Source: Kalmusia sp. IMI 367209 (Eukaryota; Ascomycota; Dothideomycetes; Pleosporales; Didymosphaeriaceae). Taken from it: a stretch of 64,000 nucleotides of DNA. The notes under the pieces were generated by a model. The model was given only the letters and a program-made list of their open reading frames with translations, had not been told where the DNA came from and made no database searches. Made by a program: the position numbers and the translations under genes. The stretch's first letter is position 1. Each line of letters starts with the position of its first letter. The stretch lies in assembly GCA_027946365.1 (NCBI GenBank), contig JAPEUQ010000005.1, forward strand, positions 1,426,001 through 1,490,000. The letters run 5' to 3'. Positions 42,544 through 54,070 of the stretch are shown in pieces.

Positions 42544-44956
42544 CTTGCTGGAAAGCAGGACTGATTGCAGAGTTAGATATATACTCGTGTGTCAATCTAC
42601 GCAGCCGTTTATACATTACCACTGATGCAGATCATGACATGTGTTACATGCATTGCCCCGAACTGGTAATTATCGGGATGTAGGGTCTTCCACCAACCGG
42701 GTCAACTGATCCTTCGCCTCGTATGCCGGAATCGTAGATCCCTGTATTTAGCCGCACTTCTCAACGATGTTGTCCACGTCGAGCTTAGCCCTATACGTGT
42801 GTTATAAGTAACAAGATCAAAGCTCGCTCGTAAGTAGCAGCCCATGCAGCGCTCGCATGGTGTGCAACTCAGTAGTTGATAGCTAGCAGCTTGCTGCGTT
42901 GGCATGTATCATAGCCTCTATTGAGGTAGTTATCTTTTTGTTGTCATTCGCCAAAGGGATGCAAAGTGAGTGCTGGCATTGCATCCATTCTCATGTCGTT
43001 CGGCGAGTAGTCTAGTGTCATAGGAGAGACATGAGAGCGTGTTGCCAAACCAGCCACTCAATATCGCCAAATTGAATATTTGACTAGAGGCATAGTCGCG
43101 GTTGCCATGGGCGTTGCTGCCTCTTTCGTGCGGTCCCCCATATCAACGCACACACACACTCCCCCTCTCCCGCCAGCAAGCCCCATATTTACCCCCCTTG
43201 GTGTATATAATATATATTAGGCAGTCTTACCTTCAACATACAATCAGCCTCGATGGCTCAGCGGAAAGACGCTCAATTCGGTTCGACAATACACAATTAT
43301 CACACAGAGTAAGTATCCCCCCCCCTTTGTTTTGCACTGTTTGAATTTGATATTACTGCGTTGTTTTTTTTTTGTATTTTGTGTAGGGGTTCGAATCTTT
43401 GTGGCGGAGATATGTAGGGATGAATGCTTTTTTTGATTCCAAGGTGAGGGAAGGGGTCCTGTTGCTGCGATTGCACCGCAGGTGCGCCAACGCACAGGGA
43501 CAAGGCTGCACAGCCTGGGATAGACTTTGATAGATAATGCCATACTCAGTTGACAGAAGCAACGAAAGTCTTCGATGGAAATGGTGATGTAGAGCATGCG
43601 GGCTGGTTGGGCACGTTCAGCTGTTTATTTTGGTGCTGCCAGCGTGATCCTGGCGAGCTATACCCTCTCCGCCCACTCAATCCACTCGACCACTCAACTG
43701 ACAGGGACATTCAGACGCGACAACGTACCCTGAACTCGCTAATTGGATGTAGTATCTACGAGTCTCCATACAGCTGTGCCTTTGAAGCCGCACTGACATG
43801 CTAGACCCATTCGCGCTGCAGAGACATCCTGCCCTCTGGCCTCGAGCACCGCGGCACACAGCAGAACGAGATCCCCTCAATCGAGAAGAGCGCAGCTATA
43901 ACTTGCTGATGACTTTAGGCTGCCAACGCCCGCCTCCGCGTCGCGTCCAGCCCCAAGTCGACATGCGTTTGGGAAAGCGGAGGCAGGACACACAGAGGTA
44001 CGGCGAGGCCACTTTGACATGTTGGGTGCACACAATTAGAGGTATTGGGCTATTATAGATCTTGGTGGAAAGATGCTGCAACCCGATATGGATCCAGGGT
44101 AGGCAGAGTCTAATGAATGCAGGATTGTAATCTGCGTCCCCGGTCACGGATCTGGAAGATTGCAAGCGCGCACGCGAATGTATTGCGCTGACATAGGCTT
44201 TTAAAGCCTAGGAGCTGATTCTGGCGACTGCACATAACGGCAGCAGGTTCGGTATATTGGGAGCGCGCTGGACATGCTTCTCAATGCAGCAGAAGAGCAC
44301 TCGGTCCCTGAACTCATCGCTCGAGGCTGCAAAGATGCGACAGCTTGATACAGACACAGGGGCCCATAGAAGCATAATACATGGCATTGGTAGACTGTCA
44401 GGGATATTTCTGCCGTACGAAGCGCCTGATTTCATGCAGGCTCACCGTTCGGTATCACCACAGCCATTCATCAGAGCTTATGCACCTGGATAGAGGCTCA
44501 TTTAAGATGACCCTATTGTCTGCTTACTGTTGCATTACATTGAGAGCATATAGTAACTGCTGCTTGGCTGTCTCTGGGGGCACTTATTGGAGTTGACCGA
44601 CAGAGTGAGAGCCTGGCGTAGTGACATTGATAGATCTGTTTATACATCGTGGGCAGATCATGCACTTCTGAAGCTTCAAAGCCTTTTCTTGATTGTAGCA
44701 CACACAGAGACAGGAGCTTCTTTTTATGATCAGCCCGTAGTCTACAACGACTGTATGATAGTGCGATGGCAACAGCCTCTTCCTGGAGGCTGGCCAAGCG
44801 CTTGAGGATTGACTGGTGGTGTGAGAGGGCACACATATTGCTGAGGGCCTGCTTGAATGTATGATTATAGCATTGTAGCACTACATCGCCGACGGCCGTT
44901 CGTTGTGTTGGCGACATGCGGGCCGTGGATGTTTGGCCCACCATGTCCCTCCGTGT

Positions 44957-45235
44957 GCATAGGCCGTGTGGCGATTGTAGTCTCCTGGCTCTACCTCTGT
45001 GCTACTAGCGAGACCCGTAGGCATTGGCCCGCCGGAGGAGAGGGCTTGTTTCCAACCACGAACGCTTCTCTCAACCCCGGTCTCGGCGCTTATGTGTTGG
45101 TACGAGTGCTCTTCTTCATGTATAGTCTATCGTGCCTCTCTGCCTGCATAGCTCGTGGGCTTTTGTTGCCTCTACCTCGGTCTCTGCGCTGCTAACGAGG
45201 CCCTTGGGTATAGGCTGGCGGCGTGAGAGGGGGAT
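44957..45235. repeat. Degenerate tandem duplication
   Basis: Bases near 44957-45045 (tgcatagg...ctctacctctgtgctactagcgagacccgt...gaggagaggg) and 45145-45235 (tgcatagc...cctctacctcggtctctgcg, then ctgctaacgaggcccttggg...gtgagaggg) share the same order of blocks at a pitch of about 190 bases, with perhaps two thirds identity. This is by eye; an alignment is needed to fix the ends. Confidence 0.3.
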
Positions 45236-47205
45236 GAGTTGACTGCCTTTGTCCCGCACTCACCCTCCGTTGTTCGCAAAACCACGACTTCTCCTGTAGG
45301 TACCCGCGACAACTCTGCCTCAACTCCCACCGCAAATCGACGTTGCTTGTTGAGCGACGGAGACCTATCACATCGCTCATTCTTTTGCTTGCCTCGAGTG
45401 CGTCCTTTAAGGCCGGGGTTGTCGCAGCTCCTCAACTCGGCCTACGTCCGCATCGAGCACAGGTCGCTTTCTTAGGAGACCCGCTCGCCAGAAGCTGTTG
45501 GACGAGCATTTAATAAGAAATAGGCCACTTTCGCGTCTCCAGATTGACTACAAAGGGGCTCAGGTCCTGGCACGAGGCGGCGCAGCTTCTCCTGCACATC
45601 TAGCAGCCTCAACCGCTCCCAAACTCCAAAGCAACGGCGAGGAGAAGCCTCAGACGAGCATACAGACTAACACACACACGTTGAGAGAGAACATGGAAGG
45701 CACCAACTGTCTGCACCTAGTATCCTTACGAAAGGCGACAGCACGACAATGATGTGGTGCACTGTCCCGCTTTTCGACGACGTTGGACACCCTGAACATC
45801 AGCGCCGCAGCAGGACAAGGCTAGGTGAGTGGCGGACAACATCGGGAGCATACGGGTAGGTTCTTGTCCTTCGGAGCTGGACAGTCTCCAAAGCACTCGG
45901 CGTATACACTGATACCAATGGCAGGAACCTCAAAGACGTTCCGTCAGCCTATTGCAGCATCGGCGATGGTGATGAAGCGTTCAACAACCCAAGCATTCTT
46001 GGAAGGTGAATAGCCCCCAATAGCAGCAACGATTGACCGACCGCTCCAAACCTTTCGGCATACTTTCGCACCTCGCGCGGCGCAGGGTCGGCCAACACAC
46101 CATACTAGGTACACCCGAAAAGGAAATCGCTTGAAATGTCTGCGCCTCAAGTAGGAGACTCAACCCAAGACCTGGGGAAGAGCAGGAGAGAGTTGAGAGT
46201 GGCTCAACCCCATGCAGGCAACTGTACGGCAGCAGAAAGGCAGAAGAAGCTGCTTGAACGACTGTGCCCTCAAACCTAGAACCTGATACCAGCAAATAAC
46301 AAGAAAAAGAGCCAGAGACCCCATGTATACCCAGTGTGGAGGAGAGCAACATCAACCCAAGGCTTGGAGATAACCGGGCGTGAAAAAAATAGGTGGCGAG
46401 CCTACCATTGAACGTCGTCTACAGCTTTGCCCACGCGCACGACAGGGCTTCAAAATGGACATGGTCGCATTACCAGCTTCAAGAAATCGCCATGAGGTCA
46501 GACCGACAAAGATTCCACATGGCATTGACTCCTCGTAGTGCTGCATTTGGCTCTGCAAAGGTATCCAAATCGAACATGGACACGATATTCCCAAGCGGCC
46601 TCGGATTTATCATCGAAGAAATAGCGATACATACAGATGGGCTGTCGTGCTCAAGATATCTTGGTCAATAGGCACTTGACGCTCCAGGCTGAAGGTAGAA
46701 GAAGAGATCCGTGATAATTACTCAACATTTTGCCGACTGAGCACGAGATGGTAGCATCCGGGATACCAATGGAATGTGAACTGAGACTGAATGGCTCCAT
46801 GCTGGCGCTGCGCCTTCTTCTCAGGCGAGATTCGATCCACAGCTGGCAGTCGAGCTATAATATGCTATATGCTCACGACATCGTCGAAGCCGAAGAGCTC
46901 AGGTTCTACAGCCCGAGCTATGTTATCCGGCCCGCGCTGTATCACCCAGCTCGAGTGTATCATCCGATCCAAACTCAAGATTTAGTCGAGCTAAGAATTT
47001 TTGAATATCCGTTGTGCTGGCTATGAAGCAGCGGATCCTGTTGTTTGGGTATATTAACGCTATGCTCTTTTGATCCATTTCACCCAAGCTCTTTTCTCAT
47101 CAATCATCCAGACATGCTTCTTTGCATCGAACGGCCCTCCTTGAATGCAATATTCTTCGAACAATCTTCCTAGGTCGGATAATTTCCTTTAAATCTCCTT
47201 GGACT

Positions 47206-47295
47206 GGAAACCTCCTGGATTTTGGACTGGAAAAACTCCCTGGACTGGACGGCTTCCTTGGATATGATAACCTTCTTGGATTTGACAACCTTCCG
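47206..47295. repeat. 18-base minisatellite, five units
   Basis: Five consecutive 18-base units start at 47206, 47224, 47242, 47260 and 47278, each beginning gga and following ggaytggaNaacctyctt loosely. Because 18 is divisible by three, the plus frame reads GNLLDF, GLEKLP, GLDGFL, GYDNLL, GFDNLP, an amphipathic G-x-[DE]-x-[LF]-[LP] hexapeptide repeat. No supported gene contains it. Confidence 0.6.
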
Positions 47296-49141
47296 GAAAT
47301 CGTGGATCGAAGACGTTCGGCCGCAGGCTGAGGTCTTGAATGGATAGGATAGTCAGCCATAGAGAGCACGACCTATTTTGAGGAAAAGGTACAGAGCCGA
47401 TCTTCTTGCTACGCTTTCGGACTACGGTTGCCCGTCGATGCATCACAACATACCAAGCGTATGTGTTTCAAAAGCAACCCACATATGATGCTCAACCTAT
47501 CTTATCCATGTGATGAAGCTATCCTGGGGCTGATGGCTTTTTCTTGGAGACCTAGAGGCTGACCGGTGCCATGTCCTCACAACTATCCTTGCGCTATCCG
47601 TGGGGCACCATTTTGTATTCCGCACATGCCTGGCTCCTTCGTATACTCCCAATGCGAAGTATCTCAATCGGTTACACGGAATGGAAGCTCTTGTCTTGAT
47701 TTGCACCTTCCAACCAAACACGGCAGACTAGGAGGTTGTAATGGAGGGTGTAACGAGGGTAAGAGCGAGGATTTCTGGACACAACTGTGATCGGACGAAA
47801 CTTTAGGTTATCACATCCCGACTATTTTACAGACTGTGGCGAACCATAGGCATCGTCAACTTCATCCAAATTCGTATGCCAAGCGCGCCATGCTTGGTCC
47901 TTGCTAATGGATTCTTGCTGGTGTCTTTCCAGGTCGGAGACTTCAGGCTTTTCGTGGTCTACTTTCGAGAAAGATGCCATTCGTCAGTTTTCGCCGAAAC
48001 AAACAGCCCACAGGGACTGCCACGAGCCATCGCGGAGAGCAAACTCGATGGTGCAAATATCCTTGAAGGACACTTCTGGCTCCTAAGTGCAATCTGGTAG
48101 CCTCGCAGCTGTAAACGATGGGTATGCTTGTGTTATGGACGATATAGAAAAACGATAACGACGTAGAATTTTCGTGTCGTTCGGATTGCCTCGTTGTGTG
48201 GTGCGCGAAGAGGCAGCATCTTCGATCTTGCCATCGTGTCCCTCTGAGCTTCAAAGCTGATCGCAAAACGCCGTCATACCAAACGTTCTTGTGTATGCCT
48301 CGAGTTGTTGTGAAGGTCCGCCTCGATCATTGAAGTTGCTCTATGATGATTGCTTCCGCTTCGAAGTGCAAGCTGCAGCCGTCGCCTTGCTTTTTCCAGT
48401 TTGTGTATTCCGGTACCGAGTCGTAGGATTCGACAAGCCGCGCAATCGACAGTCGAGGTAGACGGAGGAGCTATCACGTGGGCTACCACGATGTCAGTCG
48501 CAAAGGCACAGCTACCAATTACCAGCAATGCTATGAGTGATTCAGCACGGTATTTTTAATAGACGCATAAGGCTTTATGACTGTGGTTGCTGTCGCAGCG
48601 GAAGCGTCGCTCGTAATGTTGGGTGCGGCTGTTGTGAGCCTCAAACCTCCGGAGTTACGCAAGGGTGTTCTCGTATAGAGCGAGCTCGCGCGACTGTCAA
48701 AATACCATCTGACTATGAAGAAGACATTATATAGGCCCGTTCAATCGGATTCGCGCGAAAGACGAGTCGCTGCTCAGGAGGAGGGCGTCCGTCAGCGTCG
48801 TTGAGGATGTTGTTGCAGAGCGCGTAGATCTTCTGACGCCACAAGCACAAGCAACTGCGGTATGGTAATAAAGGACAGCGAGCCGAGTTGAGAAATCGAG
48901 ATTTACATGCTGAAAGACATGTTTGCTACCCGGGTGGGTGGTGATGACCGGTTTTGATTGTGGCGTCGAGGAACGTCTGTAATCTTTCCGCCATCGCAAG
49001 TATGGAGGAACCCGCGCAGCTGTTCTCGAGCAGTCACGAGACAAGTATAAAGTCACACCATCATTCTATGCGTGTTAAAATGGATTTACTGCCCGGGAGA
49101 TCGGGAGTGGCGGGCGGCTACGCTGGTGTTGCAGGGCGTTT

Positions 49142-49400
49142 AGATCCTCCAACGGCTCGAGGACAGAGCAGACGCACCCGGCTGTGAATTTGCAATCAAT
49201 GGCCGAAGAAACAAGTCATGCGATCGAGAACTATGTGTCAGAGTTGCCCTGCTGTGTAAGAAGGCAGCGAAGATGCGGAGCGACAGCCGACGTCGGCTGT
49301 GTATTGAAGGGACCTTTTGATCCTCCGCCGTCGCAATTAAAGGCGGGCTCGCGCAGTTATAATTTTGCAATGAAGAGGCAGTAAACCGAGTCGTAAGATC
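49142..49400. repeat. Degenerate direct repeat
   Basis: gatcctcc...ctcg..gcag...tttgcaat occurs at 49143-49198 and again at 49319-49372, followed in both by an aag-rich stretch and a cgatcgag/agatcgaaag block. The copies are about 175 bases apart and strongly diverged. The match is judged by eye. Confidence 0.22.
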
Positions 49401-50557
49401 GAAAGAGATACGCGTCGAAGGCGTACTGTTGCGCAAGAGCGTGGTGGTGAGGGCGAGGGTGGGGTTGGACGGCCCTAAAGATGTCGTGGAGCTGTCGCTC
49501 ATCCTTGACGGCGGTCGGCACGACTGTGACGTTGATATCGAGGAACGAAGAACTAACTCATGAGACTGGTGTGCGTATGCGAAGCTTCGCTGCTGTTCAT
49601 GAGGATGGTGTTCTCCTACGGTGCGTGGTGTTGGGGAGCTCGCGGACTACTCAAAGCCGCGAAAGTCAATGTGCAACCAATTAGTTGCAAAAGGTCCTTC
49701 AAAGGAGTACCGTATCACATAAGGGGCTCTTATCAACACAGCTTACAGCATAACTACCTACCCAGGGCACATCATCTTTAATCGCTCTGATCTAGGTTGA
49801 GGGGTATTTGCTCTCATTTCGAAGAGTTCAAGGGATGTGATTTCCTGCTTCTGCTTGATTAGCAAACGTGTGAGCACATGCAATAAGAACAAGCGGCCAC
49901 GCAGTGGGAGAGCAACGACTGAAGCTCTGAAGCGTCATGTAGAATGTCAAGAACAAATGTTTGGAAGTCGGGCCGATCCTTGGATCACATGTGGGGCATT
50001 CCTGCACGCATTCCAAAAGGAGCATCGCTCCCGGACTCAAGTCCAACATCCTTCGTTCAAAATTGGCCGAGACACCACATGTCACACACACACCGTTCCC
50101 CATATTCAATCATCACGATATTGCACATAGTAGAGTTTTCAGGGGTGTTCCGTTACAAAGAGCTATCTGCCAGGCAAAAGAGCACCAAAATGTCAGAAAC
50201 GCCAGACCGTCCATCTGATATACTTTCGTTCCGTATAACTCTAAACCTTCCACTCTCCCTTGACAGCTCTCGGGCATAAGTCCTTTGGTGTTTGGAAGAG
50301 AAAGGAAAGCCACAAAAACTCTTTGAGACGTCGCAAATGTGCATATCGATATCGAGACAAAAAAACTCCTAACCACGGTTGTCGGAGATGGAGAGATGAA
50401 CGTAGCGGGCCTGCGAAAAATTACTCGATATTAGCATCGTCATCCTGTTCGATGATATGTCACAGCAGCTCTAGGCATACTCACGCTCGAGATAGCCTTG
50501 TCATCCGCGTGATGATGTTGACTAAGGCTGATAAGATATGTGGATGTCTACGTATGC

Positions 50558-50809
50558 CTACTGGAGCACAAATCGACCATTCTGGTTGTCGGAGATGGAC
50601 GGTGGGTTGTTGCCCCCAGTTGATCCCTTGCCCTGCGGCGGCTGCTGTTGCGTCTTAGGCGGTACCGGCTTAGAAGAGGGAGGAGAAGTGGGAGCTGGGT
50701 CGTAGCCGGCTTAGATATTCGGGGGGTCAGGGCCCAGGGGTGGCGGCATGCTGGTGCAGTCGTAACCGCCGTGACCGAACGGCTTGCAGTAGGAGGCTGG
50801 CGGAGCCAT
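50558..50809 (-). pseudogene. Proline/glutamine-rich reading frame with one internal stop
   Basis: From an ATG at 50809 in a perfect context (aaagccATGg) the minus strand reads MAPPASYCKPFGHGGYDCTS, then MPPPLGPDPPNI and a TAA at 50711-50713. The same frame continues without further stops to 50558 as AGYDPAPTSPPSSKPVPPK, TQQQPPQGKGSTGGNNPP and so on. Composition is the same on both sides of the TAA, which suggests a single nonsense change. A C-to-T change of CAA to TAA in a CpA context would be consistent with RIP, but one site proves nothing. The frame is also open upstream to about 50902. It could instead be a genuine 32-residue peptide. The family is unknown. Confidence 0.25.
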
Positions 50810-51084
50810 GGCTTTGTCAAGGGAGCGGAGGCGCGACGCTGGGCGGGGACGAAGGGTTTGGGTGGTGGGTGTCGCGAAGAGGGCAGGGTCTTGCCTCAGC
50901 AACGAAAGGCCCTCTATCTCACCGCCGTCTCCTCACTCGCTTGCAAACGCCCACAAACCCCTCTTTCTGGTACCCCGCCAATTCCTTTTATTATTCTATA
51001 TAAACAGCAAAAGGAGGATTACTTTCGTCTTCGGATAACGCTAACAAGTGAACAGCAGGTTGGTCCAGCGGGTCAACGGTTCGA

Positions 51085-51152
51085 CACGATGCGATACGAT
51101 ACGGTCTTCGGGGCGAGAAACATTCGATACGATGCGATACGATACGATACGG
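51085..51152. repeat. GATAC-type microsatellite in two clusters
   Basis: Units of cgata/cgatg recur at 51085-51104 and 51125-51152 (for example gatacgatacgatacgg), separated by 20 bases of unique sequence. In one plus frame this reads as RYDT and IRYDAIRYDTGQ. It is a simple repeat without a supported gene. Confidence 0.6.
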
Positions 51153-54070
51153 GCCAGTTTCTCTTTTGCAATTTTTTTTGGGAGGTTATATCATCCCTAA
51201 GTTCAAATCCCAGATAGGGAGTAAGAAAGGGATCTTTTTGTGACGCCAGGAGGGGTTTATTTTGTTCAGGGTCCTGGCAACAACAACTGCGGCAATTGCC
51301 CTAAACTCGTTGCAATGTAGGTGACCGTCGCCTATTGTCGAAACGTGCAGGCCTGCACGTATTTCATGAGCAAACGCTACAGTAACGCTCTCTGGACTAC
51401 AAAGTAGCAGAGGCAAGCCAGGCTGCCGCGAGATCTGCACATTCTTGTGTAAGTGTAAAGCACAATTTCGTGGCTATTCTACAGAGATTGCTGCAATATT
51501 GCGCACAGCAGGCCCAGTTTGATGCCAAGGCTTCTATGGGAGCAGGTTCTCACCTCTTCTTCCATGTACAGCTATGTAATTCTTCAGGTTCAGCTTTGAA
51601 GACAATACTTTATCATGGATATTTTGGGGTAATCTCGAATAAAGCACCGTGTGCTACTACTATAGTAGAGACGAAACGGCAGCAGAACCCGGGCCATCTG
51701 ATACTTGATAGCCTCCATTTGCTCTCTTCATTTGACCTCTATACGGTGATCAGAAGTCTCACTCAGTCGCGTAGACTCATATAACATATCGCCACTCTCC
51801 ACTTGACATACATTTGACGAAGGGGTAAGTATTGCAGATTTGGCGAGAATGTTGTCATAATTGATAATTGACGGCATCTTTTTTTTGTAATCTACGAGAC
51901 CTTTTATGGACCTTATGAAATTATAAGACATTCCTCTTTACGGTATATAGCTTAGACGAGCAATCACTAGCTACAAACAAAATAGGAACACTTAGGTCAT
52001 CTCCCGAGGTCCGTTTTGGGTATGATATACTAGTAAGATCTTCTGTTACCCCAAAAGGTATTCTCGATCAAGCTTGAAGTTAGCTTGGCCTCGTGTTTGT
52101 TCTTATTGACATACCATACAATGCTGGTGGATCTCCCATGTCAAACATCGATCCTGTCACCATCTACTAAGACTAGAATGCACAAATCCAGCGCGAGACA
52201 GCGTCTTCTTCATGCATGTATTTTTTGCTGCATACCTCCTCATTCACACTATACACATAGCAATGACCTTTCCTCCTTAGTCTAATATTTGTCTCACCTC
52301 AAAGGCAGCGAAAAACTCATCAAACCACTCGACGACGGAATCGTCTACTGCCATTTTCTACAATTTGTCTCCATTCATATGCCCTATACCTCGGCTGTCG
52401 ACACATGGAATCTACTGGGCCTGTCGGGCTATGTCACGCCAAGAAAACTGATCCGTTCATTTCTATAATCGAGTTTCCTGACTATTAAGACTGAGTACGG
52501 TATCGTATCGAGGGAATGTATTCAACTTACGCGCATGTGACGGAAGAGGCGGAAAAGAAAATCAAGAAGGACGAGAGAAGTAGCCACGAAGACAGAGAAA
52601 AATTACTACGAGGACTTAGTGGTGATCACAGAGGTAGATGCTCGTCGATGGCTTTATGATACTACGGATACAGGGTCCTAGTTTAATGGGTGTGGTGCTG
52701 GGTGACTAATGTGGAAGATAAAAAGGAATATGAAACGTGCGTTGAATTCGATGAAAATTGGAAAATGATAATCTAGGCGAAAATTGACTTGCTTAAACGG
52801 CATTCAATATCCCGGAGCTAGGTAGGGTTTTCAGTTCCTCAATGAAGTAGCTCCATCGTCAATGCGAGTTAGAAATCATCCTCCTGAACCTAAACAACGC
52901 TACCACTTCCAATAAGCCATTTCGTTCACAGAGCCCAACGCATTATTTCGAATATTAAAATCACGAACTGAATACAATCACTCTCTTCTCTAAGTCGCTC
53001 ATAGACCAGAAACACAATCGTCAATTGTAATCTAGCAACTAAGGGCCTGACATTCTCAAACCTACAACATACTCACAAACGAAGATCTCAGGCCTCCACC
53101 ACAATCGAGTAAGCAAAGGGTGTACCTTTTCACACATACATATTACTTGAACTCTTGTTCACACCGCGTGCATCGACAATCATGTCCGATGTCTTAGTTA
53201 TGGACACATGAGTTGATACGATAAGTCTCAAGCTAGTCGATGGGGTCAAAATGCTAAGATGCGATAGATAGCATTGCACTCCTCTTCCACGCTTCGATCT
53301 TAGAGATTGTCCACACTACATGGACGGAGTGGGATGTATTAACGGAGATTTATGTGGAGGTCGTAAGCATATGACGGATTAGGAAGAGAGCAAATTGGAG
53401 AGCAAAGCAATGCAGAACGCGGATAGAGACAGGAGTCACAGCAGAGATATATCTTAGGACATAAGGCTAGATCTGACTGCTTGCAGTTTGGGACTCGTTC
53501 AAAGAAGCTATTTTGGGTAGATCTTAGCGTGAGGACGAATGAGCAATGGCGTCACAGAGCAATGTTTTGATGCGACAGAGGATATTGGACTGTAACCATG
53601 TTATGGTTTTGAAAACGTCGTATCTAATATTAGTGAAAAGGGACTCTCATGGGTTGCATGAGTCAGGAAGCTCTCCAAGATCGAGATTTGAAGAAATATT
53701 CTCACTTTGCTATCAAAACAATCCACATTAGAGTGAGCTTTGTCGTCATACATAGTATGTATGGTAAATGCCTTGCTGATAATACTGCTACTTCTGAGTT
53801 TTTACGCACTGTTTGAATCCCTAGACGTTCATGCTCAAGGAATGACATTAGATAGCAGTGAGGGTGAGTGATGACAGGGCTGACATCTATCCCCTAAGCG
53901 GTTAGCGCGACTATGACAGATGCCAAGTCTGGTGCCTGCGACTGCTCGCGGGTTCTCTCACCTGAAGGCTGCGGCTTATTTTACCATCCATCAATCTCCA
54001 TTTCGCATTACCGACATTGCGCCAAACACTATTCGTTCGTACACTCCTTTGTGCCGCATGAGGGTGGGCC

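Larger units (their letters stand above)
42544..54070. other. 11.5 kb gene-poor tract
   Basis: I found no intact gene in this tract. It contains a degenerate direct repeat near 44957-45235, an 18-base minisatellite (47206-47295), a degenerate repeat near 49142-49400, a proline-rich reading frame with one internal stop (50558-50809), and a GATAC-type microsatellite (51085-51152). The part from about 51800 to 53900 is AT-rich and has stops in all frames. Short frames throughout are of random composition. No reverse transcriptase, integrase or transposase motif and no long terminal repeats were recognised. Confidence 0.5.

Noticed and set aside
43247..43410. tRNA gene with intron
   Set aside because: A- and B-box-like words are present, but acceptor, D and T stems do not pair.
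45981..46594. Minus-strand frames of 80-124 codons as a gene
   Set aside because: Cys/Ser/Leu-rich without motif; they cannot be joined by phase-compatible splice sites.
51190..51225. tRNA T-arm-like gttcaaatccc
   Set aside because: No matching stem and no A-box upstream at a suitable distance.
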